From positions 62,001 through 126,000 of the forward strand of contig CALXMS010000002.1 of assembly GCA_944389535.1 (NCBI GenBank): a stretch of 64,000 nucleotides of DNA, in the 5' to 3' direction. Both the position numbers and the translations under genes were made by a program. The DNA is from an uncultured Alphaproteobacteria bacterium. GTDB taxonomy: Bacteria; Pseudomonadota; Alphaproteobacteria; Rs-D84. Below, piece after piece: positions 1 to 7,544 of the stretch; the stretch's first letter is position 1; each line of letters begins with the position of its first letter. A model generated the notes under the pieces. The model saw nothing but the letters and a program-made list of their open reading frames with translations, had not been told where the DNA came from and ran no database searches.

Positions 1-2
1 TG

Positions 3-1328
3 GTTGTCGGTACGCGCAGCGCGTTATTTTTACCTTGGCAGAATCTTGGTTTGATTGTCGTAGATGAAGAACATGATGGCTCTTATAAGCAAGAAGATAT
101 GGGTAACTATCATGCACGTGATATGGCAGTATTACGCGCAAAAATTTCTGGTTTCCCGATAATTCTTGCCAGTGCAACGCCATCTGCCGAAACATTACAG
201 AACGTTGCAGATGGTAAGTATGTCAGACTGCGTCTTACGTCTAGATTTGGTGGGGCGTCGTTACCAAAAATAGAAACGATAGACATGCGGGAAAATCGAC
301 CAGCACAGTATACTTTACCAGACGATAAAGAAGACACACCGCCACATGTTGGTTTTTTGTCACCTGTATTATGTGATGCTATTGGTGAAACGTTGCATGA
401 CTCTTGTCAGGTTATGCTGTTTATAAATAGACGTGGTTTTGCTCCTATTGTTCAATGTAAGAAGTGTGGTTGGATTTCTCAGTGTCCGGATTGTAGCGTT
501 GGTATGACGTATCATAAACATATGGGTAAATTATTATGTCATATGTGCGGTCGTACGTCTGTTATGCCGGAAAAATGCCCTGTATGTGGTGAATCTGTAT
601 CTTATCGCGGGGCCGGGCTAGAAAAAATTCAAGAAGAAGTAAACGCAAGATTTCCTAATGCAAGAACGGCACTTGTTTCCAGTGACACCATGTTATCGCG
701 TCAGGCTTTAGAGCGATTGGTAAAAAGAATGGAAACCGGTGAAATAGATATTGTAATTGGTACGCAGATTCTGGCCAAAGGGCATCATTTTCCTAATCTT
801 ACTTTGGTCGGTGTCGTTGATGCAGATATGGGGTTGTTTGGTACAGATTTTCGTGCGGCAGAACATACTTTCCAACAGTTGTTCCAAGTTGCAGGACGTG
901 CTGGGCGCGGTGAAATACCTGGGCGCGTTCTGATGCAGACATACCAACCAGACCACCCTGTGTTACGGGCAATATGCGACGGAGATAGGGACGCTTTTAT
1001 GTTGTCAGACATGGCGGCTCGTCGCAGTGCAAAAATGCCGCCGTATGGTCAATTAGTTGCCATTGTTGTAGAGGCAAATAAAGAATCTACGTTAAAAAAA
1101 TTCTGTGCAGAATTATCTGCCGCTGCACCAGTCGCGTCTGGCGTTAAGATAATGGGACCTATTGCAGCGCAGATTTATCAGGTACGAAATTGGTACAGAA
1201 TGCGCTTTTTGGTAGCAGGTGACGCGAAGGCAATGCTGCAACCGTTGGTAAAACATTGGATTGCTAAAGTTCGTGTGCCTGCAAATGTAAGGGTAAAAAT
1301 AGACGTAAATCCTCAGAACTTTATGTAA
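3..1328 (+). CDS. priA: Primosomal replication restart helicase PriA, C-terminal part
   Basis: The reading frame is open from base 3, so the N-terminal part lies before the window. About 441 residues remain of a protein that is usually about 730. Visible are the helicase motif II (VVDEEHD), the eight-cysteine zinc module (CKKCGWISQCPDC, then CHMCG and CPVCG, about nt 455-600), the QVAGRAGR helicase motif VI and the C-terminal domain ending at the TAA. PriA recognises stalled forks and reloads DnaB; a dnaB gene sits 6 kb downstream. Any ATG inside this frame would be internal. Identification is firm; the 5' end is not visible. Confidence 0.96.
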   Translation, partial: VVGTRSALFLPWQNLGLIVVDEEHDGSYKQEDMGNYHARDMAVLRAKISGFPIILASATPSAETLQNVADGKYVRLRLTSRFGGASLPKIETIDMRENRPAQYTLPDDKEDTPPHVGFLSPVLCDAIGETLHDSCQVMLFINRRGFAPIVQCKKCGWISQCPDCSVGMTYHKHMGKLLCHMCGRTSVMPEKCPVCGESVSYRGAGLEKIQEEVNARFPNARTALVSSDTMLSRQALERLVKRMETGEIDIVIGTQILAKGHHFPNLTLVGVVDADMGLFGTDFRAAEHTFQQLFQVAGRAGRGEIPGRVLMQTYQPDHPVLRAICDGDRDAFMLSDMAARRSAKMPPYGQLVAIVVEANKESTLKKFCAELSAAAPVASGVKIMGPIAAQIYQVRNWYRMRFLVAGDAKAMLQPLVKHWIAKVRVPANVRVKIDVNPQNFM

Positions 1329-1396
1329 ACAGTGCGTATTGAATATGGAGCATTTATGTAATATAATAATAGTATAACATAAAAAAGGAGAAAAAG

Positions 1397-1720
1397 ATGT
1401 TAGAAGTCATTTTTGCTTTTTTGATAATGTTTTGTGTGGCAGTAATTTTTGTTGCTCTTTTATCGATACCAATTTTGATTGCTAACGCTCGTGGTATTTG
1501 TGGATCTGAACATACTGCAATTGTAGTGCTGTCTATACTAGGTGTATTTTTTGGTATAACGTGGTTCGTGGCGTTAATTTTGTCCGTGGTATGGAAGGGC
1601 GAATGTATGGTAGAAACAGATCTTGATAAACTTGAAAAAGCTTCAAAATTATATAAAAATAAATCAATAACAAAAGAAGAATATGAAAAAATAAAATCGA
1701 AGCTGTTATCGAATAAATAA
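1397..1720 (+). CDS. Superinfection-immunity-like membrane protein with C-terminal SHOCT-like segment
   Basis: 107 residues. Two hydrophobic helices (about residues 5-30 and 45-68) resemble the small Imm-type superinfection immunity membrane family known from T4 Imm relatives. A short charged tail (LDKLEKASKLYKNKSITKEEYEKIKSKLL) is typical of SHOCT oligomerisation tails, which usually follow such membrane parts. The start has a strong ribosome site (AAAGGAGAAAAAG). It stands alone between priA and a terminator. In phages Imm blocks DNA entry of related phages; whether this copy does so is unknown, and many bacterial relatives have no known function. Confidence 0.7.
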   Translation: MLEVIFAFLIMFCVAVIFVALLSIPILIANARGICGSEHTAIVVLSILGVFFGITWFVALILSVVWKGECMVETDLDKLEKASKLYKNKSITKEEYEKIKSKLLSNK

Positions 1721-1746
1721 AAATGGTCCGCATCGGACCATTTTTA
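1721..1746. terminator. Bidirectional intrinsic terminator
   Basis: TGGTCCG-CAT-CGGACCA stem flanked by A-rich and T-rich runs. It can end the immunity-like gene on the plus strand and the small coupled gene on the minus strand. Confidence 0.85.
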
Positions 1747-1959
1747 TTTATGTTTTTTTTGGGTGTTACATAATAGTTTAATTAATATATCTATAAAGTC
1801 CTTTTTATCTAACAATTGTTGTTCTTTTTTTTCTGCTAGTAATAACTTTTCTGCGCTATATCGTTTTAGTTTTTCATCAAGCGTTTGGTTAGAATACCTA
1901 AAATTAGGCTCAGATATTGTTATCGGTTCTCTTTTCATTTTATTTGCCTTTTTTATCAT
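1744..1959 (-). CDS. Small hypothetical protein coupled to the VirB11-like ATPase
   Basis: 71 residues, strongly basic and helical, with no membrane segment. Its ATG overlaps the TGA of the upstream ATPase gene (ATGA), so translation is probably coupled, and that overlap decides the start. No family recognised. Because it is co-translated with a secretion-type ATPase it may act with it, but that is inference. Confidence 0.6.
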   Translation of the reverse strand: MIKKANKMKREPITISEPNFRYSNQTLDEKLKRYSAEKLLLAEKKEQQLLDKKDFIDILIKLLCNTQKKHK

Positions 1960-2921
1960 ACGACTTCTGTTACCGCACGTAAAGCGCCGTCTCTAGATAA
2001 TTGTACTACGCGTATTTTCTTTTTCATTTCTGCGATTAAATCTGTTCTGTCATATGCCGGCTGAGTGTGTAAAATGCGGTCTGCAAAAGCGGCATAGGCG
2101 GCTTCTGCGCTTTCTGCGTGAATGGTCGTATAGAAGTGATCGTGACCCGTCCCCAGCATTTCCCATAATACAGATGCATTATCTGTCGATATTTCACCGC
2201 CGATTATCACATCGGGGGTCATGCGAACAACTAAATCTAAAAGTCGTGCGTAATTAAAATCATTTGTTTGTTCTGTGCGCGATAATATGAAATGTACGTG
2301 GTTTGGTTGCGGAACCGTTATTTCTCTGGCGTCTTCGACTGTAATTACGCGACTGTTTTTATCAATCAAAGTCAGCATATGGTTAAGAAAAGTAGTTTTT
2401 CCAGTAGCGGTTGCACCGCTGATAAGAATTGGGCTGCCGTCGTTTATAGCCGTCATTAACCTGTCATATGGGTCGTCTGGACGTTTAGATTCGCGGGGTT
2501 TTACTTTTAATAATTTTTCACCCTTACGTAGATGATATTGCTCGAAAGATGTTTCTGGTGCGCTTGTGCCGCGAATGTTAAGGGCAACGCCACCTGTAAT
2601 ATCACGTTCGTCATATTGTACGTTTGGTCCAGCAATTGCGGTAAATCTGTGGTTGCCTGGAAGAGTCGCATAAACTACCGGCATTCCGTGCACCGGGTCA
2701 AAAGGTCGTTCATAAATGTTTGCGACCGTATGGATTAAATCGATTAAATATTGTTTTGATAGCGCTTCGGCGTTATATGATACCCATGGAACGCGTGCGC
2801 CGTGTAAGCGCATCCATACTTCACCAGCATGGTTTATCGCGATTTCTTCCACAAACGATGGTTTATAGAATTCTTCTAAAGGTTTCAGCAAAGATTCCAG
2901 AACAACATTTGACATCAACAT
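1956..2921 (-). CDS. VirB11/PilT-type secretion ATPase
   Basis: About 321 residues. The N-terminal domain (VEEIAINHAGEVWMR) and the hexameric ATPase core are clear: Walker A SGATATGKTTFLN near residue 180, VITVEDAREI, and the Asp/His-box region (IIGGEISTDNASVLWEML, then GHDHFYTTIHAES). This is the VirB11 subfamily, which powers type IV secretion assembly and substrate transfer at the inner membrane. It is separated by 20 kb from the VirB8-like genes at 23.8-25.2 kb, so the apparatus seems scattered. ATG codons at 2921 and 2915 are both possible starts; neither has a good ribosome site. Confidence 0.88.
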   Translation of the reverse strand: MLMSNVVLESLLKPLEEFYKPSFVEEIAINHAGEVWMRLHGARVPWVSYNAEALSKQYLIDLIHTVANIYERPFDPVHGMPVVYATLPGNHRFTAIAGPNVQYDERDITGGVALNIRGTSAPETSFEQYHLRKGEKLLKVKPRESKRPDDPYDRLMTAINDGSPILISGATATGKTTFLNHMLTLIDKNSRVITVEDAREITVPQPNHVHFILSRTEQTNDFNYARLLDLVVRMTPDVIIGGEISTDNASVLWEMLGTGHDHFYTTIHAESAEAAYAAFADRILHTQPAYDRTDLIAEMKKKIRVVQLSRDGALRAVTEVV

Positions 2922-2991
2922 AATTTTATCACAAATCCTGACTTGAATCAAAATGCTTTATTTGATAAAATTAGAAAAAAGAGAGATGAAT

Positions 2992-3558
2992 ATGAAAAGA
3001 CCTTTACTATTTATGCTGTTTTCGGCTTTTGTATTGGCGGCCTGTTCAACGGGTACTGATACACCGTATAATACAGAGGATTTTGCTCAAGGTGGTGCGG
3101 ATGCCCCGTTATATAATGAGCGAACAAGTACTTTTATGCAGTCCGAAAACCAATATTCAAATATAGATTCTTATAAACCTAAAACGGACGCCGAAAAAGA
3201 GGCCAGTAACAATCGTTGGAATACTTCTCGGATGGAAACGCGCTGGCAGGAATATCGCGGTGCAATGGTTCGGGTACAGATATTGCTTGGTAATACCGAT
3301 TTACGCGAAATGCGGTTACGCTTAATTCAGAACGCTGATGGTATGGATATAGACGGTGACGCACGTACGGTATTATCAAAAGTTGCAGATTACGAAATGA
3401 AGCGCGTATGTGGGCGTAACGCGGATAGTATCGTCATTGTATATGACAGACCATCTTTTGATGTTATGCGCCCAACACCTTACTTTGACTACAGGGTAGA
3501 AGCCGAAGGTTCTACTATGCGTGAATATGGGTTCAGGTGCGTATATAATAATAACTAA
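2992..3558 (+). CDS. Hypothetical lipoprotein
   Basis: 188 residues from the ATG at 2992, which is preceded at proper distance by GAGAG; the ATG six bases earlier is too close to it. A lipoprotein signal (LSAFVLAACS type, lipobox Cys about residue 17) is followed by a low-complexity polar region and a compact C-terminal domain with two cysteines (KRVCGRN and YGFRC). No family recognised. It is divergent from the VirB11-like gene and could be an envelope partner of it, but position is the only argument. Confidence 0.72.
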   Translation: MKRPLLFMLFSAFVLAACSTGTDTPYNTEDFAQGGADAPLYNERTSTFMQSENQYSNIDSYKPKTDAEKEASNNRWNTSRMETRWQEYRGAMVRVQILLGNTDLREMRLRLIQNADGMDIDGDARTVLSKVADYEMKRVCGRNADSIVIVYDRPSFDVMRPTPYFDYRVEAEGSTMREYGFRCVYNNN

Positions 3559-3579
3559 ATAAAACTAATGGGGTGTAAA

Positions 3580-3909
3580 ATGAAGAAATTTATGTCTGCT
3601 GTTGCTGTTTGTGGTGCAATATTTTTATCTGCTTGCGATAGTAATGCCGGTGCCCAGAACGGCGATACTGTTGTAATAGATTTTGCCGGTTATATGGATG
3701 GCGTTCAATTTGAAGGTGGTACAGCAACTAACTTTCCATTAGTTTTGGGCAGCGGTCAGTTTGTCCCTGGTTTTGAAGAACAGTTAATCGGAGTAGAGCA
3801 GGGGGAAACGCGTAATATAAACATAACGTTCCCAGAAAATTATTATCCTGAATTGGCTGGTAAAGATGTTGTTTTCACTGTTACAGTTAATGAAATAGTA
3901 AAGCAATAA
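3580..3909 (+). CDS. FKBP-type peptidyl-prolyl isomerase lipoprotein
   Basis: 109 residues. A lipoprotein signal peptide (AIFLSACDS) is followed directly by one short FKBP domain: VVIDFAGYMDGVQFEGG, LGSGQFVPGFEEQLIGVEQGE, and FPENYYPELAGKDVVFTVTV. This is the core of the family with an insert like that of trigger-factor-type FKBPs. It probably folds envelope proteins as a membrane-anchored periplasmic isomerase. The ATG at 3580 is chosen because GGGGTG lies five bases upstream. Confidence 0.88.
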   Translation: MKKFMSAVAVCGAIFLSACDSNAGAQNGDTVVIDFAGYMDGVQFEGGTATNFPLVLGSGQFVPGFEEQLIGVEQGETRNINITFPENYYPELAGKDVVFTVTVNEIVKQ

Positions 3910-3929
3910 TATCTACTTTATATTTTAAT

Positions 3930-3955
3930 GACCGACTGTGCGTCGGTCTTTTTTG
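3930..3955 (+). terminator. Intrinsic terminator after the FKBP gene
   Basis: GACCGAC-TGTGC-GTCGGTC stem followed by TTTTTT. Confidence 0.9.
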
Positions 3956-4013
3956 TTGCAAAGTTTTTTTTCATATTTTAACCTTTACAATATGCATATA
4001 AAATGAGGTATAA

Positions 4014-4949
4014 ATGGCATTACCTAACATTACAAAAAAACGTAACTTTTGGTCAAAATTCTTAACGTGTTGGATTCCAGTAAAAAAATATCGAAAAGCC
4101 ATAAGAGGCATTTTGTTGATGGGACCGAGTAATTATATTCGTACCGTTCGTGAAGATAAAAAGAAAAAATTTCCTTATGAATTGTCAATTGCGGCAATCA
4201 TGAAAGATGAAGGGGATTATTTGAAAGAGTGGCTAGATTTTCATATTTTAGTCGGAGTAGAAAAATTTTATTTATATGATAATGGTTCTACTGATAATAC
4301 CAAAGAAATTTTAAAACCTTATATCAAAAGTGGTATCGTTGAATACACTTATTTCCCCGGGGAAAGAATGCAGAATCCGGCATATGTTGATGCGATAAAT
4401 CGTTTTGGAAATGAAACGCGCTGGATGGCGATAATCGATTTGGATGAATTCATAGTACCGGTAAAAAATAAGACGATAGTCGAATTTTTACACAGTTTGC
4501 CAATAAACTTTGGGGCATTGGTTTTAACGTGGGTTATGTATGGTTCATCTGGTCATGTTAAACAGCCCAAAGGTTTAGTAATTGAAAATTTTAAATATCG
4601 TGCCAATCGTAGCCGTTCATCAGGTTGTAAATCTATCGTTAATCCCAGACTTGTTGTGCGTCAACGTAATCCGCATATAAATGAGGTTGCAGGTTTTATA
4701 ATCGATGAAAATGGAAAGAAGTTAGGCGTTATAAATCAAGAGCATAATCCGCCGTCTTATAATAAAATAAGATGTAATCATTATGTGACCAAATCTTATG
4801 ACGAATATAAAAAAAGATGTAATAAGGGAAGTGTTGGTGGAAACGTTGCGTATAAAAAGTGGTCGCAGGAAAAATTTGAAAAATATGACACGAACGATGT
4901 ATATGATGATATAATGGATAAGTATATACCAGAACTAAAAAAAATGTGA
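4014..4949 (+). CDS. Glycosyltransferase, family 92/2-like
   Basis: 311 residues. The nucleotide-sugar fold starts with LSIAAIMKDEGDYLKEWLDFH, then YLYDNGSTDNTKE, and a metal-binding DLDEF motif (IIDLDEFIVP), the arrangement of GT92/GT2-like enzymes that extend lipopolysaccharide or capsule glycans. The C-terminal third, with HYVTKSYDEYKKRC, is typical of that group. It has its own ribosome site (GAGGT) and is isolated between two terminators next to the phage-like module. The sugar and acceptor cannot be deduced. Confidence 0.85.
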   Translation: MALPNITKKRNFWSKFLTCWIPVKKYRKAIRGILLMGPSNYIRTVREDKKKKFPYELSIAAIMKDEGDYLKEWLDFHILVGVEKFYLYDNGSTDNTKEILKPYIKSGIVEYTYFPGERMQNPAYVDAINRFGNETRWMAIIDLDEFIVPVKNKTIVEFLHSLPINFGALVLTWVMYGSSGHVKQPKGLVIENFKYRANRSRSSGCKSIVNPRLVVRQRNPHINEVAGFIIDENGKKLGVINQEHNPPSYNKIRCNHYVTKSYDEYKKRCNKGSVGGNVAYKKWSQEKFEKYDTNDVYDDIMDKYIPELKKM

Positions 4950-4983
4950 AAACAACCGGTAAAAAACCGGTTGTTTTTTTTTT
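4950..4983. terminator. Bidirectional terminator between glycosyltransferase and phage module
   Basis: ACAACCGG-TAAAAAA-CCGGTTGT stem with long T-run on the plus strand and A-run on the other side. It closes both converging transcripts and marks the left edge of the phage-like module. Confidence 0.85.
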
Positions 4984-5249
4984 TATTGCGTTTTTATAAC
5001 AGCACTTTTTATAAGAGCAACGTCATCACGTATAGTATCAAGCTTGATTTGCAGTTTGCCTATACCGGTTTCTAGTATGGTTGTGCGATTTTCAAGCGCC
5101 GTTATGCGACTGTCTGCACGAGCTAAGTCTTCTAGTGAAGAATCTTGGCGGGCGGCCCAATATATTACGCCCGCAATGAATGCAATTAGAAACCAACTAT
5201 TTCGCAGAAAGTCTACTAATCCGATGACACTTTTGGATTCTGTCGGCAT
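4983..5249 (-). CDS. Small phage membrane protein with coiled coil
   Basis: 88 residues: one membrane helix (FLIAFIAGVIYWAA, about 21-34) followed by a heptad-rich coiled coil to the end. Last gene of the phage-like transcript, one base after the Bbp19-like gene. Such a layout fits a holin, a spanin-like protein or a virion membrane protein; the sequence does not decide. A separate two-helix holin candidate lies near the endolysin. Confidence 0.65.
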   Translation of the reverse strand: MPTESKSVIGLVDFLRNSWFLIAFIAGVIYWAARQDSSLEDLARADSRITALENRTTILETGIGKLQIKLDTIRDDVALIKSAVIKTQ

Positions 5250-5250
5250 T

Positions 5251-5442
5251 TTATTTTCCTCGTTCTATAAGCATTTCTATTTGATGAACCAGGGCACGTT
5301 GTGCTTCCAAGCTGCGAAGCTGCGCATCTGTTGCGTCTGGACCTAACACTCGTTCAATCGTTATTTTTCTTAAGTGATGTAGTACGGCCGCGCCGGCACT
5401 TGTGGCGAAGGTACGAGCATAATTTTGTTCAATATCTTTCAT
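5251..5442 (-). CDS. Bbp19-like phage protein
   Basis: 63 residues with the features of the Bbp19 family of podoviruses: ATSAGAAVLHHLRKITIE, then LGPDATDAQLRSLEAQRALV and a C-terminal IERG. These small proteins usually lie just after the portal gene, as here (16 bp from its stop). The exact role is not established. Confidence 0.75.
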   Translation of the reverse strand: MKDIEQNYARTFATSAGAAVLHHLRKITIERVLGPDATDAQLRSLEAQRALVHQIEMLIERGK

Positions 5443-5457
5443 GAAATCATCCTTCGA

Positions 5458-6681
5458 TTAAACTAATGTTTCTTCCATAGCCATTTTCGCAATCGGAGCG
5501 ATATATTTTAATTCGGCATCACTATGTAAAGAGATTTTATCGATTATTCCGCGGCGCGATAAAATTTGTAAACCGCGCTCTACCAGCGGTCTGATGAACT
5601 CGTGTAACAGTCGTCCATAGGTCGCGCCCAGTATGCGCATCATGTCGGCGTTACGAGCCATGATTTCTGTGGCAGTCATTTCTTTTTCACTTAGTAATCC
5701 AAGTCTATCCGCAAGTAAGGCGTGTCGGATACGTTCGCGTAAGTCTTTTAATATGATTTGTGAAACGTCAAAGTTTGCCCCGGATGCTAACGGTGTTAAC
5801 CCAGAAGAACCAACTGCTTTTGGTATTATTGCACCTGGTGTTAAATTTATGTTGGATAAGTTTATAACACCGTCATCATCTGCTTGCCATATACCTGATA
5901 CGGCAATGGTTGCGTTTTTTAATACCAGTTCCACGACTTTATTTACGGTTTTTATATCCGGCAAGGCTCGTAATACTGGACCGCGACCGTATAGTTCTCC
6001 GCTGGCTACTGACCAACGAAATATTATATAAGGGTTTGTTTCAAAATGCCCCGTAGCTACGATGTTGTTTTCTATGTTACCGCCAACGTCTAACCAAGCC
6101 GTAAAATCTGTACCGACCAAACTTTGTACAAGTTTAAGCGGCGTCTCAGGGTCTTTTTGTATTTGATCCTGTATATTAGACGGAGGCGTCCATGAAGGAT
6201 ATTTTTCCATTACTTCACGCGCAGGCATATTAGCCGTATGAAATACGGCACCGTTAAGAATAGCTATATCTTTCATTGGTATGGCGGTAAAGGAAAATGC
6301 AGAAGCAGAACCTATCGGATTTTCAGCCATAAATAAACACGCTGTTCCGAGTATTATTAGATCCATATAGCACTGATGTATAGTCGTGTAAAAATTTGAA
6401 TCGTTTAAGTTTGCACGCAGCGCAAGCGTGGCTATATCTGCGTTCGGAGATTCCGGACTTTCTGGCACTAACGAAACCCATAAAGATTCTGGTGGCGTTA
6501 ATAACGAATAGATTGATGCCGCAAGATTATCTACGGCATCTGCGGCGGTTGCATCAAATAAAGTTGCGGCATCGTCATCAGCTGTCGGACAAGTATATCG
6601 TAACGCGCTTTCCCAGCGGTTTAACCATGGGGTGCGCATGTCGACTGCGCGACGGTACATTTGTTGCAAATCATATTTCAT
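5458..6681 (-). CDS. Phage portal (head-tail connector) protein
   Basis: 407 residues from the ATG at 6681, which has AAGGAG upstream; longer readings would run into the terminase gene. The N-terminus (MYRRAVDMRTPWLNRWESALRYTCP) and the SLLTPPESLWVSL segment are typical of T7-like portals, which form the dodecameric DNA gate at one capsid vertex. It is somewhat shorter than T7 gp8 (about 535 residues), as in other compact alphaproteobacterial podoviruses. It lies 14 bp after the nuclease half of terminase, its normal partner. No internal stops are present, so the gene looks intact. Confidence 0.9.
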   Translation of the reverse strand: MKYDLQQMYRRAVDMRTPWLNRWESALRYTCPTADDDAATLFDATAADAVDNLAASIYSLLTPPESLWVSLVPESPESPNADIATLALRANLNDSNFYTTIHQCYMDLIILGTACLFMAENPIGSASAFSFTAIPMKDIAILNGAVFHTANMPAREVMEKYPSWTPPSNIQDQIQKDPETPLKLVQSLVGTDFTAWLDVGGNIENNIVATGHFETNPYIIFRWSVASGELYGRGPVLRALPDIKTVNKVVELVLKNATIAVSGIWQADDDGVINLSNINLTPGAIIPKAVGSSGLTPLASGANFDVSQIILKDLRERIRHALLADRLGLLSEKEMTATEIMARNADMMRILGATYGRLLHEFIRPLVERGLQILSRRGIIDKISLHSDAELKYIAPIAKMAMEETLV

Positions 6682-6695
6682 ATAGAGCTCCTTAT

Positions 6696-7544
6696 TTATA
6701 TTTTGAAATCCGTATTCGCGGAAAATATTTTTGACCCTTGTCCAATAGGTCTTATTGGGATGGCTGCGGTGCAAATTGCACCGGCTGTTGCGTCTAAACC
6801 GTCGTCATGTCCGACGTTACCCATGGGGGTCCATCCCAACATTTCCGCAATTAGCGGAGTTGACTGAATGCGTCTGTGCGCATATAAGCGACCAGACGAC
6901 AATATCGGTTCAATCGCATCCAAAATTCTTGTTTCTTTATTTTTGTGGTTTATGACCTTTTGAATATTTATTGTAACGTTTCTTTCAGCGGCGACGGTGC
7001 GCATTATTTCAGGTAAAGCGTTTCCTATGCCGTTCGTTTCAATATATATGCGCCGCAAACCGTGGCGTAAGATAAAATCTAAGACTATTTCACATTGTCT
7101 GGCTAACGGGTGCAGTTCTTCATCTGAAACTATCAGATATAAAACGTCATGTATGAAAACGTTCCTATTTTTGTCGTCACGATATATTAATACGCAGACG
7201 CTTCCGTCGGCTTTTTTTCTTCCTGTTGAAGGGTCCCAATATATTGACGCACCAGTGATAGGATGTTTACCAACCCTGGCGTTTCGTGGATCAAAATCAT
7301 CGTCATATAATTTTAAAGCGTCTGGATCTAGTCTGGCGCGATCTGGGGCGATGAATTCTAACATCATTTGAGCAGAAAAATATCTTGTACCTACAGCGTC
7401 ACGTAGTTCATCAATTCGTTGTTGTGGGAACATTTCCGGCCATGCTGGTGTCCCATCAGCAGAAATTATGGGTATTTTTAATTCGCGATAACCGCGTAAA
7501 AAAGGCGTTGAAAAAGTAAAATTTTCATATACTATATTTGACAT
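6696..7544 (-). CDS. Terminase large subunit, C-terminal nuclease half (split gene)
   Basis: 282 residues. From FLRGYRELKIPI onward it matches the part of T7/podovirus terminases after the ATPase. It has the RNase-H-like nuclease fold that cuts the DNA concatemer: acidic sites at YWDPSTG, IYIETNGIG and GHDDGLDATAG. The ATPase half is encoded 3.3 kb away at 10870-11472 on the same strand. Its ATG overlaps the dnaB ATG on the other strand (shared bases 7543-7544). A possible ribosome site, AGGGG, lies eight bases upstream, inside antisense dnaB codons. Both halves keep their active-site motifs, so a two-polypeptide enzyme is possible. Confidence 0.85.
   Translation of the reverse strand: MSNIVYENFTFSTPFLRGYRELKIPIISADGTPAWPEMFPQQRIDELRDAVGTRYFSAQMMLEFIAPDRARLDPDALKLYDDDFDPRNARVGKHPITGASIYWDPSTGRKKADGSVCVLIYRDDKNRNVFIHDVLYLIVSDEELHPLARQCEIVLDFILRHGLRRIYIETNGIGNALPEIMRTVAAERNVTINIQKVINHKNKETRILDAIEPILSSGRLYAHRRIQSTPLIAEMLGWTPMGNVGHDDGLDATAGAICTAAIPIRPIGQGSKIFSANTDFKI
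7508..7538 (+). promoter_or_regulatory. Candidate dnaB promoter inside the terminase gene
   Basis: TTGAAA (7508-7513), 16 bases, TACTAT (7530-7535); TATATT at 7533-7538 is an alternative -10. Transcription would start at or next to the A of the dnaB ATG at 7543, which would give a leaderless message. This agrees with the lack of any ribosome site upstream. Inference from sequence only. Confidence 0.45.

Noticed and set aside
6682-6774. Upstream extension of the portal gene to base 6774
   Set aside because: It would run into the terminase nuclease gene; the ATG at 6681 has a proper ribosome site and matches the family start.
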